A stretch of 64,000 nt of DNA from Segatella copri (GCF_015074785.1 NZ_CP042464.1:2291001-2355000); one strand, 5' to 3'; shown: positions 45,772 through 54,771, counted from the stretch's first letter. Notes: generated by a model from the letters alone, not told the origin. A program made the numbers and translations.

Positions 45772-46404
45772 TTAATCCATGAACTTGATCATATCCTGAC
45801 GCCTTGGCTTTGCCTCCGGCGATTCGTCAGGATACCCCAGGGCGATGCAGTAGAGCAGTTTGTAATTCTTGGAGAATGCCATGCGGTCGAGGTAAGGCTT
45901 GGCTGATGGAGAATCCAGTATCCAGCGGGCAGAACTGCCCAGGCAGCAGGAGCCGATGCCCCTTGACCATGCTGCAAGAATGATATTCTCACCAAGTAAG
46001 CCGCAATCAATCTGCGCCATATCATAAGTAGTATCGTAGGCGATGCAAACCACGCATGGAGCATTCACGAAGATATTCTTGAAGCCTTTGCGCTCTGCAA
46101 TCTTAGGATTATCCTTTACCACGGCTTGGGTGATCGAATCGATAAGTGCAGGAGAATCAATCACTCTGATTTCATACGACTGCAGGTTCTGCCCATTTGG
46201 CGCATGGATGCCGCATTTCAAAATCTCGTTCAGGGTATCGCGGCTGATGACGGAATCCTTGTAAGCACGGATGCTTCTGCGACTCATCATTAAATCGGTT
46301 ACCACACTTGCAGAGTCAACGCTGGTCGTTGCCTCCGGCTGTCTGTTCTCATTGCAGGCAGTCAACATCAGTGCTGCTGCCAATCCTAAGAAAATCTTCT
46401 TCAT
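45772..46404 (-). CDS. Nitroreductase-family lipoprotein
   Basis: 210 residues from the start MKKIFLGLAAALMLTAC, a lipoprotein signal with lipobox; an ATG three codons upstream gives MNHMKK. The nitroreductase FMN fold shows in DLMMSRRSIRAYKDSVISRDTLNEILKCGIHAPNGQNLQSYEIRVI, DCGLLGENIILAAWSRGIGSCCLGS and the C-terminal IALGYPDESPEAKPR. FMN-dependent members are usually cytoplasmic; an exported, lipid-anchored form is less usual but occurs in Bacteroidales. Substrate unknown. Single gene. Confidence 0.85.
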   Translation of the reverse strand: MKKIFLGLAAALMLTACNENRQPEATTSVDSASVVTDLMMSRRSIRAYKDSVISRDTLNEILKCGIHAPNGQNLQSYEIRVIDSPALIDSITQAVVKDNPKIAERKGFKNIFVNAPCVVCIAYDTTYDMAQIDCGLLGENIILAAWSRGIGSCCLGSSARWILDSPSAKPYLDRMAFSKNYKLLYCIALGYPDESPEAKPRRQDMIKFMD

Positions 46405-46617
46405 ATGATTCATGATTAAACTTATATTTCAATTAGTATATACCTTACAAAAATAACAATAAATACTGACATTCAAGAAGATACCTTATATCTTTTAAGA
46501 GTTTTTATTAGTCCAGGCATAAAAGATGACATACGCGAATTCAACAAGCAAGTGCAAAATTTGGTGGTATAGAAGATTTTTCGTACCTTTGCCGCAAAAT
46601 CATCAAACTTAGAAATT

Positions 46618-47313
46618 ATGGCAAGAACAAGAATAAAGAATCCTGTAGTATTGACTAGCATTGCGCAATATGCCATGTATGCATATTGCTTTTTCGCATT
46701 GTTTTCGCTGGCATTTTCTGTTTGCGGACAAGCGGGCTTATCCTTCAGAACAAGTCCCATCCTGATTCCAATAAGTCCCATCCTGGTTACCATCAAGCAA
46801 CTGGTCTTGCAGCTCGCCCCTATAGCTTTATGGGGAATATTCCGCTACACGCTACCGGCAGGCGTAAAATTACTACGACGCTGCAGCGAGGTGATGGTGC
46901 TTTACTATGTGCTCTCATTCATTCTGGGTCTATGCTTCAATCTTCATCTCGTAACGATGATGCAGAACGGACAGATTACCCCAATGGCTTCCATACTCAC
47001 CTGGACAGAAAGCACGATGGGCCTGATTTCCGTCATCGCCTCCCTGGTAGCCGGCTGTCATCTGTGCAGCAAGCACAGGGGCAACATGCGCAAACTGGGC
47101 ATAGCCCTTATCCTGGTTTTCATGGTATGGCTGATATGCTCAAATATACTCCCTGTTGCAGTGTTTTATCTGGCAGGTAACACCCAGCAGGCAGCCATCA
47201 CCAGCATGAATCTCATCAGTATGATAACCACAACATCGGTTTATATATACGCATATTATAGGATGTATCGGGCGATAGAAAGAAATTTGCAATGCACTGC
47301 AAATTTTACCTAG
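46618..47313 (+). CDS. Integral membrane protein of unknown function
   Basis: 231 residues with about five hydrophobic segments (SIAQYAMYAYCFFALFSLAFSV, VTIKQLVLQLAPIALWGIF, VLYYVLSFILGLCFNLHLV, MGLISVIASLVAGCHLC, LGIALILVFMVWLICSNIL). I do not recognise a family with confidence; a DUF2975-like four-helix protein is possible. A promoter box TACCTTTGCC is at 46584-46593. Its last codons overlap the first of three operator palindromes that precede the next gene. Confidence 0.6.
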   Translation: MARTRIKNPVVLTSIAQYAMYAYCFFALFSLAFSVCGQAGLSFRTSPILIPISPILVTIKQLVLQLAPIALWGIFRYTLPAGVKLLRRCSEVMVLYYVLSFILGLCFNLHLVTMMQNGQITPMASILTWTESTMGLISVIASLVAGCHLCSKHRGNMRKLGIALILVFMVWLICSNILPVAVFYLAGNTQQAAITSMNLISMITTTSVYIYAYYRMYRAIERNLQCTANFT

Positions 47314-47386
47314 AAGCACAAGAAATTTGTAATGCACTGCAAATTTCTCCAAAAAGTTTCGTATATTTGCAGCGCATTGCAATTTT
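47283..47386 (+). promoter_or_regulatory. Triple 24-bp palindrome operator and promoter of a nitroreductase gene
   Basis: Three palindromes, at 47283-47306, 47323-47346 and 47363-47386, start exactly 40 bp apart. Each has arms like AAATTTGCA and TGCAAATTT around a 6-nt centre (ATGCAC, ATGCAC, GCGCAT). The third contains the -7 box TATATTTGCA, and the gene starts 36 nt downstream. The first lies within the end of the membrane-protein gene. Regular spacing on one face of the helix implies cooperative binding of a dimeric regulator. Confidence 0.8.
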
Positions 47387-47421
47387 AGCAATCAAGATAG
47401 AATAAAAGATGAATAAAAGCT

Positions 47422-47967
47422 ATGATGGAAAAGAATCAGATTTTTGAAAATATCATAAGCCGCACATCGGTGAGAAGTTATACAGACATGCCTGTAGAGC
47501 AAGAGAAAATTGAAATGATGCTGCGTGCCGGCATGGCCGCTCCATCGGCTTGCAACAAGCAGCCTTGGCATTTTGTGGTCATCAACGACAGAGAGATTCT
47601 CGACCAGATACCACAGTTCAGTCCTTATGCCAGCATGGTGAAGCAGGCACCACTTGCCATCGTGGTTTGCGGATGCCTGAACAAGACGCTGGAAGGCATC
47701 GAGCAGGAGTTCTGGATTCAAGACTGCTCGGCAGCCACGGAGAACATCCTGCTGATGGCTCACGGCTTGGGTCTTGGCTGTGTGTGGACAGCCCTCTATC
47801 CTCTGAAAGAACGATATGAGGGAATGCAGCAACTGCTGCATCTGCCCAAGACGATGATTCCGCTCAATACCCTCATCATCGGATATCCGAAGAATCAGGC
47901 GGAAGCAAAGGATAAGTGGAAAGAGGAGAATATTTCCTATAATAAATGGATGGAGAAAAATTCATAA
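47422..47967 (+). CDS. Nitroreductase-family protein
   Basis: 181 residues, cytoplasmic. The FMN-binding pattern is clear: NIISRTSVRSYTDMPVEQEKIEMMLRAGMAAPSACNKQPWHFVVI, WIQDCSAATENILLMAHGLGLGCVWTALYP and the C-terminal TLIIGYPKNQAEAKDKW. It would reduce a nitro- or quinone-like compound with NAD(P)H. It is one gene, tightly controlled by three palindromic operators, which suggests induction by an electrophile or redox signal. A start at the ATG two codons later (MEKNQ) is also possible. Confidence 0.92.
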   Translation: MMEKNQIFENIISRTSVRSYTDMPVEQEKIEMMLRAGMAAPSACNKQPWHFVVINDREILDQIPQFSPYASMVKQAPLAIVVCGCLNKTLEGIEQEFWIQDCSAATENILLMAHGLGLGCVWTALYPLKERYEGMQQLLHLPKTMIPLNTLIIGYPKNQAEAKDKWKEENISYNKWMEKNS

Positions 47968-47999
47968 TACTAGAAAAAAGACAGAAAAAAGTTATAAAA

Positions 48000-48039
48000 A
48001 ACTCCGTTTCTGAGTTTTCTAGACATCAGGAACGGAGTT
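48000..48039. terminator. Terminator between convergent genes
   Basis: AACTCCGTT pairs with AACGGAGTT. A-rich sequence on the left gives a T-run on the minus strand, so it best serves the minus-strand ATPase operon. Confidence 0.65.
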
Positions 48040-48045
48040 CAAACA

Positions 48046-48534
48046 TTAATCCTCGAACAGTTTATGAAATTCAACGGCATCCATAAATTGATAATTTGGA
48101 TTATTTCCTACATTTCTTCTAAGCCTATTTAAATTGGAAGGAGTTGTAGCTTTCTTTGTCAGCAAAACATAGAAACTATTATCAAAAGAATAGTTAGAAG
48201 TAACCATTGCCTTTGATTCACTAACCTTTTTTGCTATCTCCTTTGAATCCAAATTCCTGGTATTGCTTAGTCGGAATTTTGCATCGGTCAAAAGTAATCT
48301 CTTATCATTCACATGCAATAGCATATCTGCAGAAGATTTCTTATCAGCATGATGTTTTTGAGAAATTCGTCTCTGAACATCATCAAGTTCTATTGCCTTA
48401 TCTGTGTCAGAGAAAAGATTTTCTGAATTTGGGCATCCCTCCTGCTTCATCAAATGATGCAAGCCGACTAAATCTTTTGCTGTCCAACAATCAATCTTGA
48501 TTCCCTGATAATTGCCAATCTTAAATTTCGCCAT
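48046..48534 (-). CDS. Putative PD-(D/E)XK nuclease-like partner of the AAA ATPase
   Basis: 162 residues; family not recognised by name. The core SSADMLLHVNDKRLLLTDAKFRLSN has Asp70 and the pair Asp84-x-Lys86, spaced like a PD-(D/E)XK nuclease active site, with a glutamate-rich helix before it. The C-terminus (FDNSFYVLLTKKATTPSNLNRLRRNVGNN) is basic. It overlaps the upstream ATPase gene by 14 bp, so the two are translated together. ATPase plus nuclease pairs of this build are common in anti-phage systems; this one I cannot match to a named system. Confidence 0.55.
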   Translation of the reverse strand: MAKFKIGNYQGIKIDCWTAKDLVGLHHLMKQEGCPNSENLFSDTDKAIELDDVQRRISQKHHADKKSSADMLLHVNDKRLLLTDAKFRLSNTRNLDSKEIAKKVSESKAMVTSNYSFDNSFYVLLTKKATTPSNLNRLRRNVGNNPNYQFMDAVEFHKLFED

Positions 48535-49828
48535 AGTTCTCTACGTATTTCTGAAGAGTATCAAAAGATTTATTGAATGATTCAAATACAGGTTCGATGT
48601 CACAACCCAAATTCTTATAGTAGAACGAATCTGTACCTTCACTTTGCTCTGCCAGATAAAAGCGAGTAGTATTCAACAAGCCTTCTTTTTCAGAGATATA
48701 CCTGATAGCCGATACCATATCGGGATTGTGACTCGTGATGAGTATCTTGGTTCCAAATGTTTTGTTGATGCGAACAAGAAGATGCGCCAACTCAACCACC
48801 CATTGTGGATGAAGATTTGTTTCAGGCTCATCAATCTCCAACAAAGTGTTTTCTGTCAGCCACCCGTTTTCTATCAGGCGAAGCATATAAACCAGCGGTT
48901 TGAAGCCCGATGCTATATCTTCAATTCTAATATCCTTACCATTGTTGCTGTGATAAACTAAATCAACAGCATCGAAATTTTCCTTTTCTACAATAGAACC
49001 ATCTATCATTTTATTAATAGAATGAAGTAATTCCTGTTTGCCGGTAATCTCACTTCCTTTTTCATTTACATGAACCACTTTATGTGCCAAGGAAGTCATC
49101 AGAACCCTATCTGATTGACGAAGAGAAATAGCTGCTGGTGTTCCTATATATATGGCATTATTTAAACTATATATCTTTCCAAGTCTATCAACAAGCAATT
49201 CCACTTCATCTTCCTTAAAGCTTATGCTGGCAGGAAAGCCATCCTTTTCCCGATATACAGCAGCGATTTTCTCTTTCAAGTAACTGATGGGACGATTTTT
49301 TTTGTTGTTTTCATATTTCTGAAGACATTCAGAAAACAACTGAATGGAATTTCGTTCTATATCCTCATGAACATGATTTTGTTCAGTAATCCCAAAAAGA
49401 TTAAGCACTCGACGCACCTGCTGAGGATTCTGCTCTTTCTGAAGAAAGTTAACCAGCATGTCATCAAGTGAACCAATCGCTCTTTTATAATAAAAATCGA
49501 GCTTCTCCACACCACCATTACTCAATGTTACCATTGTCATTAATGATAAGGTATGGTCAAAAAATCGTTTTTTATCATCATCCAGATAATTTGAGATATC
49601 ATCCAGCGCATTAGAATATTTCTCTAATGATTTGATAATCATATCTCTGAAATCAGAGAAAAAGAAACTGTCTAACACTGACAATGTATTGACGATATAA
49701 TACAACCAACGGGACATAGTGCTTTTTCCACAGCCGTTGCTACCCACGATAACTGTGATACCCTCTATTTCGATATCAGCATGCCCTATAGCATGATAAT
49801 TGTCTATATTAAAATTATACTTGCTCAT
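48521..49828 (-). CDS. OLD-like/AAA_21 ABC-type ATPase
   Basis: 435 residues. Walker A VGSNGCGKSTMS (Lys35) lies at the very N-terminus after MSKYNFNIDNYHAIGHADIEI, and Walker B plus D-loop LLEIDEPETNLHPQWV near residue 340, followed by ILITSHNPDMVSAI (switch His). The 240-residue insert between is helical, as in SMC/OLD-type ATPases. No TOPRIM domain is fused; instead a separate nuclease-like gene overlaps its end. Probably a sensor or motor for a two-gene defence or DNA-repair module. Gene stands alone with its partner. Confidence 0.85.
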   Translation of the reverse strand: MSKYNFNIDNYHAIGHADIEIEGITVIVGSNGCGKSTMSRWLYYIVNTLSVLDSFFFSDFRDMIIKSLEKYSNALDDISNYLDDDKKRFFDHTLSLMTMVTLSNGGVEKLDFYYKRAIGSLDDMLVNFLQKEQNPQQVRRVLNLFGITEQNHVHEDIERNSIQLFSECLQKYENNKKNRPISYLKEKIAAVYREKDGFPASISFKEDEVELLVDRLGKIYSLNNAIYIGTPAAISLRQSDRVLMTSLAHKVVHVNEKGSEITGKQELLHSINKMIDGSIVEKENFDAVDLVYHSNNGKDIRIEDIASGFKPLVYMLRLIENGWLTENTLLEIDEPETNLHPQWVVELAHLLVRINKTFGTKILITSHNPDMVSAIRYISEKEGLLNTTRFYLAEQSEGTDSFYYKNLGCDIEPVFESFNKSFDTLQKYVENYGEI

Positions 49829-50032
49829 TATTCAAACTATTTTAATGCAAAAATACGATGTTTTTGTGTAACCTCCAAATTTTCATAGCACTTTTTACTG
49901 CCAAGGGTTCATAAAAGCCAGATTCCTATCACGAATATAAGTATAAAAGACTTAAAATGAGAGAATTTATTTTGGAAATCTAGATTTTATCCCTAATTTT
50001 GCACATCAAAAAAATCATAATAAAGAAAAAGT

Positions 50033-52003
50033 ATGAATATCAAGGAGAATTATCAACAATATGTAAGCCGATACGCTGCTGAGGTGGCTGCCCTGAAGCG
50101 TAAGAATACGGGATTTATAACGGGCGAGTTGCTGGCTTTTGGCGGCATCCTCGCCTTCCTGATCTGCTATTTCGCATTGGATGGGGATACGCAGAACTAT
50201 CTGATGGGGGCGGCGCTGTGCCTGATTGCCTATTTGGGAATCAGACGACTTGACGATAAGAACAAGGAGAAGATAGAGCATCTTTCGGCTTTGCTCAAGG
50301 TTTATCAGGACGAAATCAAGGCTTTGGAGGGCGATTTCTCGCCTTTCGAGACGGGCGATTTCTATCAGAATCCGCAGCATTCTTATTCCTTCGACCTCGA
50401 TGTCTTCGGCAAGAGTTCGCTGTTCAACCGCATCTGTCGAACCATCACATCGGGCGGTTCAGAGGCACTCGCCAGGAATCTTACCCGGGAAACGCCTCTG
50501 AGCCTGGAAGATATCAAAAGAAGAAGGGATTTGCAGAAGGAATTGGCTGGAGAAGGCGAAAACTGGCGAATGGAATTCCTGGCACTTGGCGAAAAGAACA
50601 GAAGCCAAACTGCGGATGGCAAGATGATGAATGGCAAGATGAAGAAGATTGATTCTGCTGCGGTGGTGGATGCGATGCAGAAGGTTTCAATGATGGAGGT
50701 GCCGGCATGGTTTGGGGCTCCGATTTCGCTCGTTATCGGATGGCTGCTGATTATCGGAGTCATCGGTTCCGTGATATTGTCGATATGCAATATGGTTTCG
50801 GTGAATTTTGCCTTATGGTGGGTGTTGGTTCAATACATGGTAATGTTCTTCGTATGCAAGCAGACACTTGACAAGATTGATAGCAATGGCGGCAAACTGC
50901 GCCATCAGCTCATCGCCTATGCCCAGATACTCCGGCTTATCAACAGGCGCAATTTCCATAGCGAGTTAGGAAAAGAGATGCAGGAATCTCTGGCAGATGC
51001 CCTGCCTTCCTTTGCCCAACTGGAAAAGATATTGAAGGGGTATGACAGAAGAGGCAACTTCCTGGGTCTTTTCTTCACCGATGCCTTCATGCTGAGCGAT
51101 TTCTTCCTGGTTCGCAGTTTTCTGAAATGGAAGAATACCTATATGATGAAGATGGAGGAATGGATGCATATCATCAGCGAGATGGATGCGATGGTTTCGA
51201 TGGCGAATTTCAGATATAATCATCCGGAGGCGGAAGAGGCGGAATTTGTTTCGGGAAAGCAGGAAGCAGATGAAGAAAGCGTTGTTTCAGAAAATACAGA
51301 AATCGGAAGTCCGGAAATCGTGTTCGAGGGGAAGAATCTCTATCATCCTTTCCTGGGTGCCAAGGCGGTGAAGAATGATTTCACCATCAGGGATGACAAC
51401 TATTATATCATCACCGGAGCCAACATGGCAGGAAAGAGTACTTTCCTCCGTTCGCTGGGCGTGAACTATATCCTGGCAATGGCGGGTATGCCGGTGTTTG
51501 CGGATCAGCTGAAGATTTCACGTTTCAGATTGTTCTCGAGTATGAGAACCACCGATGATTTGACGCACGGCATCTCTTATTTCAATGCAGAATTGATCAG
51601 ATTGGAGGAACTTCTAAAGTTCTGTAAAGAAAGTGCAGAGGGAAAGTTCTGCAAGGAAAGTGCAGAAGGAAAGTTCTACAAGAAAAGTATAGCGGGCAAT
51701 AAGGAATCACTCCGGACGCTGATTATTCTGGATGAGATTCTGAAAGGAACGAATTCATTGGATAAGCTGAATGGTTCGAGAAAGTTCCTAGAAGCCATCT
51801 CCAAGCAGCCGGTGAGCGGCATCATTGCTACCCACGATTTGGAACTTTCCAAGATGGAGAATGATGCATCAGGAAAATTCCACAACTATTGTTTCGAGAT
51901 AGATTTGGGCACAGATGTTACCTATACTTATAAGATACAGAAGGGTGTAGCAAGAAACCAAAATGCCACCTTCTTACTGAATAAGATTCTGGAGAAATAT
52001 TAG
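50033..52003 (+). CDS. MutS-related ATPase with N-terminal membrane helices
   Basis: 656 residues. Two hydrophobic pairs (about residues 35-75 and 215-270) precede a MutS-type ATPase: Walker A ITGANMAGKSTFLRSLG (Lys468), MRTTDDLTHGISYFNAELIRLEELL, Walker B LIILDEILKGTNSLDK and the ATHDLELSKM switch. The MutS clamp/mismatch domain is absent, so this is one of the membrane-linked MutS-like proteins of Bacteroidetes, not the mismatch repair protein. Residues 529-555 are three tandem nine-residue units (KFCKESAEG, KFCKESAEG, KFYKKSIAG) inserted between signature helix and Walker B. Promoter box TAATTTTGCA at 49994. Confidence 0.85.
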   Translation: MNIKENYQQYVSRYAAEVAALKRKNTGFITGELLAFGGILAFLICYFALDGDTQNYLMGAALCLIAYLGIRRLDDKNKEKIEHLSALLKVYQDEIKALEGDFSPFETGDFYQNPQHSYSFDLDVFGKSSLFNRICRTITSGGSEALARNLTRETPLSLEDIKRRRDLQKELAGEGENWRMEFLALGEKNRSQTADGKMMNGKMKKIDSAAVVDAMQKVSMMEVPAWFGAPISLVIGWLLIIGVIGSVILSICNMVSVNFALWWVLVQYMVMFFVCKQTLDKIDSNGGKLRHQLIAYAQILRLINRRNFHSELGKEMQESLADALPSFAQLEKILKGYDRRGNFLGLFFTDAFMLSDFFLVRSFLKWKNTYMMKMEEWMHIISEMDAMVSMANFRYNHPEAEEAEFVSGKQEADEESVVSENTEIGSPEIVFEGKNLYHPFLGAKAVKNDFTIRDDNYYIITGANMAGKSTFLRSLGVNYILAMAGMPVFADQLKISRFRLFSSMRTTDDLTHGISYFNAELIRLEELLKFCKESAEGKFCKESAEGKFYKKSIAGNKESLRTLIILDEILKGTNSLDKLNGSRKFLEAISKQPVSGIIATHDLELSKMENDASGKFHNYCFEIDLGTDVTYTYKIQKGVARNQNATFLLNKILEKY

Positions 52004-52186
52004 AATAGAATTAATAAAAGCACTACAATAAGATTTATAAAACTCCCTTTTTACAAAAGTGTGTCTGATGCATACTAACTCATAATTATACGAAACACCA
52101 CACTTTTATTCATTTTCTATTCATTTCCGGCTAATGGGTATTCATTTTTAATCTAAGTTATCATGCAATTTATTAGAATGGAATTT

Positions 52187-52225
52187 TTGAAAGAGCCAGC
52201 ACCTTGAATGGGCTGACTCTTTCAA
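52187..52225 (+). terminator. Rho-independent-type hairpin
   Basis: TTGAAAGAG-CAGC pairs with GCTG-CTCTTTCAA around a short loop. It lies between the MutS-like gene and the convergent peptidase E-like gene. Otherwise 52004-52259 is without features. Confidence 0.65.
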
Positions 52226-52259
52226 TGTCACTTGTAATTGACAAACTGGAATTTTCAAA

Positions 52260-52862
52260 TTAGTCTTTGCAAATAACCTTTGAATCTTCACCATCAATTA
52301 CAATTCCCTGACGGTTGTTAATTGGGCATAGATTCAAATCCGAAAACTCAGTCATTATTTTCTCGGTAACTTTCTTAAATGGTGCTGTAAGATAATGCGG
52401 AAGAACATAGAAATCAATCAAATCAATCCCTGCATCATCTTCTTGTGAGTAGTCCTCCGGCTTTTCATCCATTTGCTCGATATATTGGATGCTTGGAGCG
52501 CATATAATTGCGCCTGCCGACTCGCCGATCATCAATTTTCCATTTGCCAATTCCTTTTTCAGCAGTCCATCAGTTCCCGTTTTACGGAGCTGGTCCATAA
52601 GAAAGAAAGAATTTCCGCCGGTAAAATATATCACATCTGCTTCTTCAAAAACAGACTGTATCATTGAATAAGCCTCCGTTGAAATATCAATTTCAGTTAC
52701 GATCGCTCCCAACTTTTTGAATAATTTTCGAGCCGAGCCGACATAACCGGTGTAGCCTTCACGCAGTGAAGCTGTTGGAATAAATGCGACTTTCTTATTT
52801 TCAATTTCTTCCTTTATCAGACTTCCTACACTTGAAAAGTGCGAACATAAAAATAATTTCAT
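52260..52862 (-). CDS. Peptidase E (S51)-like class I glutamine amidotransferase-fold protein
   Basis: 200 residues from ATG 52862 (a TTG codon lies one codon upstream). S51 features: VAFIPTASLREGYTGYVGSA, VIYFTGGNSFFLMDQLR, the nucleophile elbow MIGESAGAIICAP (Ser) and VLPHYLTAPF (His). Such enzymes cut aspartyl dipeptides, or act as related hydrolases. Unusually for this genome it has a textbook AAGGAG Shine-Dalgarno 7 nt before the ATG, and an AT-rich codon style, which suggests arrival from a Firmicutes donor. Single gene. Confidence 0.85.
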   Translation of the reverse strand: MKLFLCSHFSSVGSLIKEEIENKKVAFIPTASLREGYTGYVGSARKLFKKLGAIVTEIDISTEAYSMIQSVFEEADVIYFTGGNSFFLMDQLRKTGTDGLLKKELANGKLMIGESAGAIICAPSIQYIEQMDEKPEDYSQEDDAGIDLIDFYVLPHYLTAPFKKVTEKIMTEFSDLNLCPINNRQGIVIDGEDSKVICKD

Positions 52863-52962
52863 CAATATTCTCCTTTATAAATTTCGATTTGTATAACAGT
52901 AGTCTAACACACGTTGTTTAAAAATACTACAGCCAAGCCAATGTAAATAGGGACTTATAAAA

Positions 52963-53009
52963 AAAGGAAGAGGGTGTGTCAAAAGTCCAAGAAACACCCT
53001 CTTTCCTTT
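52963..53009 (-). terminator. Strong terminator of greA
   Basis: A roughly 15-bp stem, AAAGGAAGAGGGTGT with ACACCCTCTTTCCTTT, 16-nt loop, with A-tracts on the left that give a T-run on the minus strand. It starts 12 bp after the greA stop. Confidence 0.9.
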
Positions 53010-53020
53010 TAAATAACACA

Positions 53021-53485
53021 TTATAACTCAACGCTATCCAGGCGGAATTTGAGCAAGCCGGCTGGTACCTTTACCATTACCTCTTCACCTGCCTTCTTAC
53101 CCAGAAGGGCCTTGGCGATAGGCGACTTGATAGAAATCTTGCCACTATGAAGATCTGCCTCGTGAGGATTTACTATGGTATAATTCATGCTGCACTTGTT
53201 GGCGAGATTGGTAATCTTAATCTTGCTCAACAAGCCAACGGTATCGCTCTTCAGGCGAGACTTGTCGATGACACGGGCATTCTCCAAGACCTTCTGCTTG
53301 AAGCTGATGCGGCTCAACAGCTTGCCCTGCTCACGCTTGGCTGCATGATACTCGAAATTCTCACTGAGGTCGCCCTTATCGCGGGCCTCAGCTATCGCAT
53401 CGCGAACGGCTGGCAACTCTACGTTAACCATGTGTTGAAGTTCGGCCACGAGCTCATCGTAACCTTCCTGAGACATATATTCCAT
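53021..53485 (-). CDS. greA: Transcription elongation factor GreA
   Basis: 154 residues. The N-terminal coiled coil (MSQEGYDELVAELQHMVNVELPAVRDAIAEARDKGDLSENFEYHAAKREQGKLLSRI) carries the acidic tip DLSEN, and the C-terminal domain has SIKSPIAKALLGKKAGEEVMVKVPAG. GreA enters the RNA polymerase secondary channel and stimulates cleavage of backtracked transcripts. Minus-strand promoter box TAACTTTGCA at 53529-53538. MEYMSQEG could also start at the second Met. Standard chromosomal gene. Confidence 0.97.
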   Translation of the reverse strand: MEYMSQEGYDELVAELQHMVNVELPAVRDAIAEARDKGDLSENFEYHAAKREQGKLLSRISFKQKVLENARVIDKSRLKSDTVGLLSKIKITNLANKCSMNYTIVNPHEADLHSGKISIKSPIAKALLGKKAGEEVMVKVPAGLLKFRLDSVEL

Positions 53486-53590
53486 TTTCTCTGATAATCT
53501 TAATGAATGATGATTTTAATTTTCGGGGTGCAAAGTTACTAGTAATTCATGAAAACACCAAACATTTTTGATAAAAAGTAAATAAAAAAG

Positions 53591-53626
53591 AGAAGATGTG
53601 CAGCCATGACAGACAACACATCTTCT
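53591..53626 (-). terminator. Terminator of the MetE/YxjG-like gene
   Basis: AGAAGATGTG pairs with CACATCTTCT; on the minus strand CTTTTTTATTT follows. It is 15 bp after the stop. Confidence 0.9.
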
Positions 53627-53640
53627 CCTTGAATATATCA

Positions 53641-54771
53641 TTATCCCCAAACTTCCTCGGAAATCTCTCTCACCAGATCTATCTTTGCCCACTGCTCAGC
53701 ATCGGTCAGTTTATTACCAATCTCGCAAGAGGCGAAGCCGCATTGAGGACTGAGACTGAGCCGATCGAGGGGGATATATCTGGCAGCTTCTCGGATGCGG
53801 GCGATGACCGTAGCCTTATCTTCCAACACCGGAGATTTGGAGGTTACCAGACCCAGAACCACCTTCTTGCCATCTGCCACATACTTCAACGGCTCGAAAC
53901 CACCCGAACGCTCATCGTCATACTCCAGATAGAAGGTATCTACATCTTCATGAGCGAAGAGATAAGGAGCTACGGCATCGTAGGCACCCTTGGTGGCATA
54001 GCAGGAATGATAATTGCCACGGCATACGTGGGTGTTGATGGTCAACCCCTCAGGTTTGCCCTCGATGGCAAGATTGTTCACCTTCAGATATTGCAGGGCT
54101 TCCTGCTCAAGGGTGAAACCTGTGCCCACCTTAGCCTTCCAGTAATCGCTATCCACAATCATTCCCCAGGTGCAGTCATCCAGCTGGACGGTACGGCAAC
54201 CGGCTGCATAAATCTCCTGGAAGAAGGTGCGGTAAGCCTGAGCAATATCCTCAATCAGCTGGGTAGTGTTAGGATAGAACTTGCGGGTGTTCTCGGCATT
54301 CTTGCCACGGAACAGTTCGGCAAGAAACTGTGCTGGAGCAGGAACCGTCTGCTTTGCCTCGAAGATATATTCGCCATTGGCATCCAACTCCTCAAACTGC
54401 TTTACAAAGAGGAAATCCCTGATAAAAGGATGATTCTCGCCGGTAATCTTGCCGGTCAGTTGGATAGAACCCTTGGTTGTCTCCTCGCCATGAAACTGGT
54501 AGCCATGCTCCAGTTCGATATGCTCCACGCCATTGAATCCCCACATAAAGTCGAGATGCCAATAGCTGCGGCGGAACTCGCCATCGGTGATATAAGGCAG
54601 GCGATGCGCCTTCTGCTGACTGATGACCTCAGTAATCAGCCGGTCTTCTACGGCGCGAAGGTCGGTGGCAGAAATCTTGCCATCAGCAAACTTAGCTCTC
54701 GCTTCCTTCAACTCTGCAGGGCGCAAATAGCTGCCCACTGCCTCAAAATGTATATTTCTTACGTTGCTCAT
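53641..54771 (-). CDS. MetE C-terminal-like (YxjG/YxjH-type) methyltransferase
   Basis: 376 residues, a single MetE catalytic barrel. Visible: FEAVGSYLRPAELKEAR, LPYITDGEFRRSYWHLDFMWGF, GCRTVQLDDCTWGMIVDSDY, THVCRGNYHSCYATKGAYDAVAPYLF and LSLSPQCGFASCEIGNKL, with the zinc-ligand His/Cys/Cys type residues in place. It probably makes methionine, or transfers a methyl group from an alternative donor to homocysteine; the donor is not evident. Divergent from an Lrp/AsnC regulator, which may control it. Minus-strand promoter box TACCTTTGCA at 54859-54868. Confidence 0.9.
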   Translation of the reverse strand: MSNVRNIHFEAVGSYLRPAELKEARAKFADGKISATDLRAVEDRLITEVISQQKAHRLPYITDGEFRRSYWHLDFMWGFNGVEHIELEHGYQFHGEETTKGSIQLTGKITGENHPFIRDFLFVKQFEELDANGEYIFEAKQTVPAPAQFLAELFRGKNAENTRKFYPNTTQLIEDIAQAYRTFFQEIYAAGCRTVQLDDCTWGMIVDSDYWKAKVGTGFTLEQEALQYLKVNNLAIEGKPEGLTINTHVCRGNYHSCYATKGAYDAVAPYLFAHEDVDTFYLEYDDERSGGFEPLKYVADGKKVVLGLVTSKSPVLEDKATVIARIREAARYIPLDRLSLSPQCGFASCEIGNKLTDAEQWAKIDLVREISEEVWG

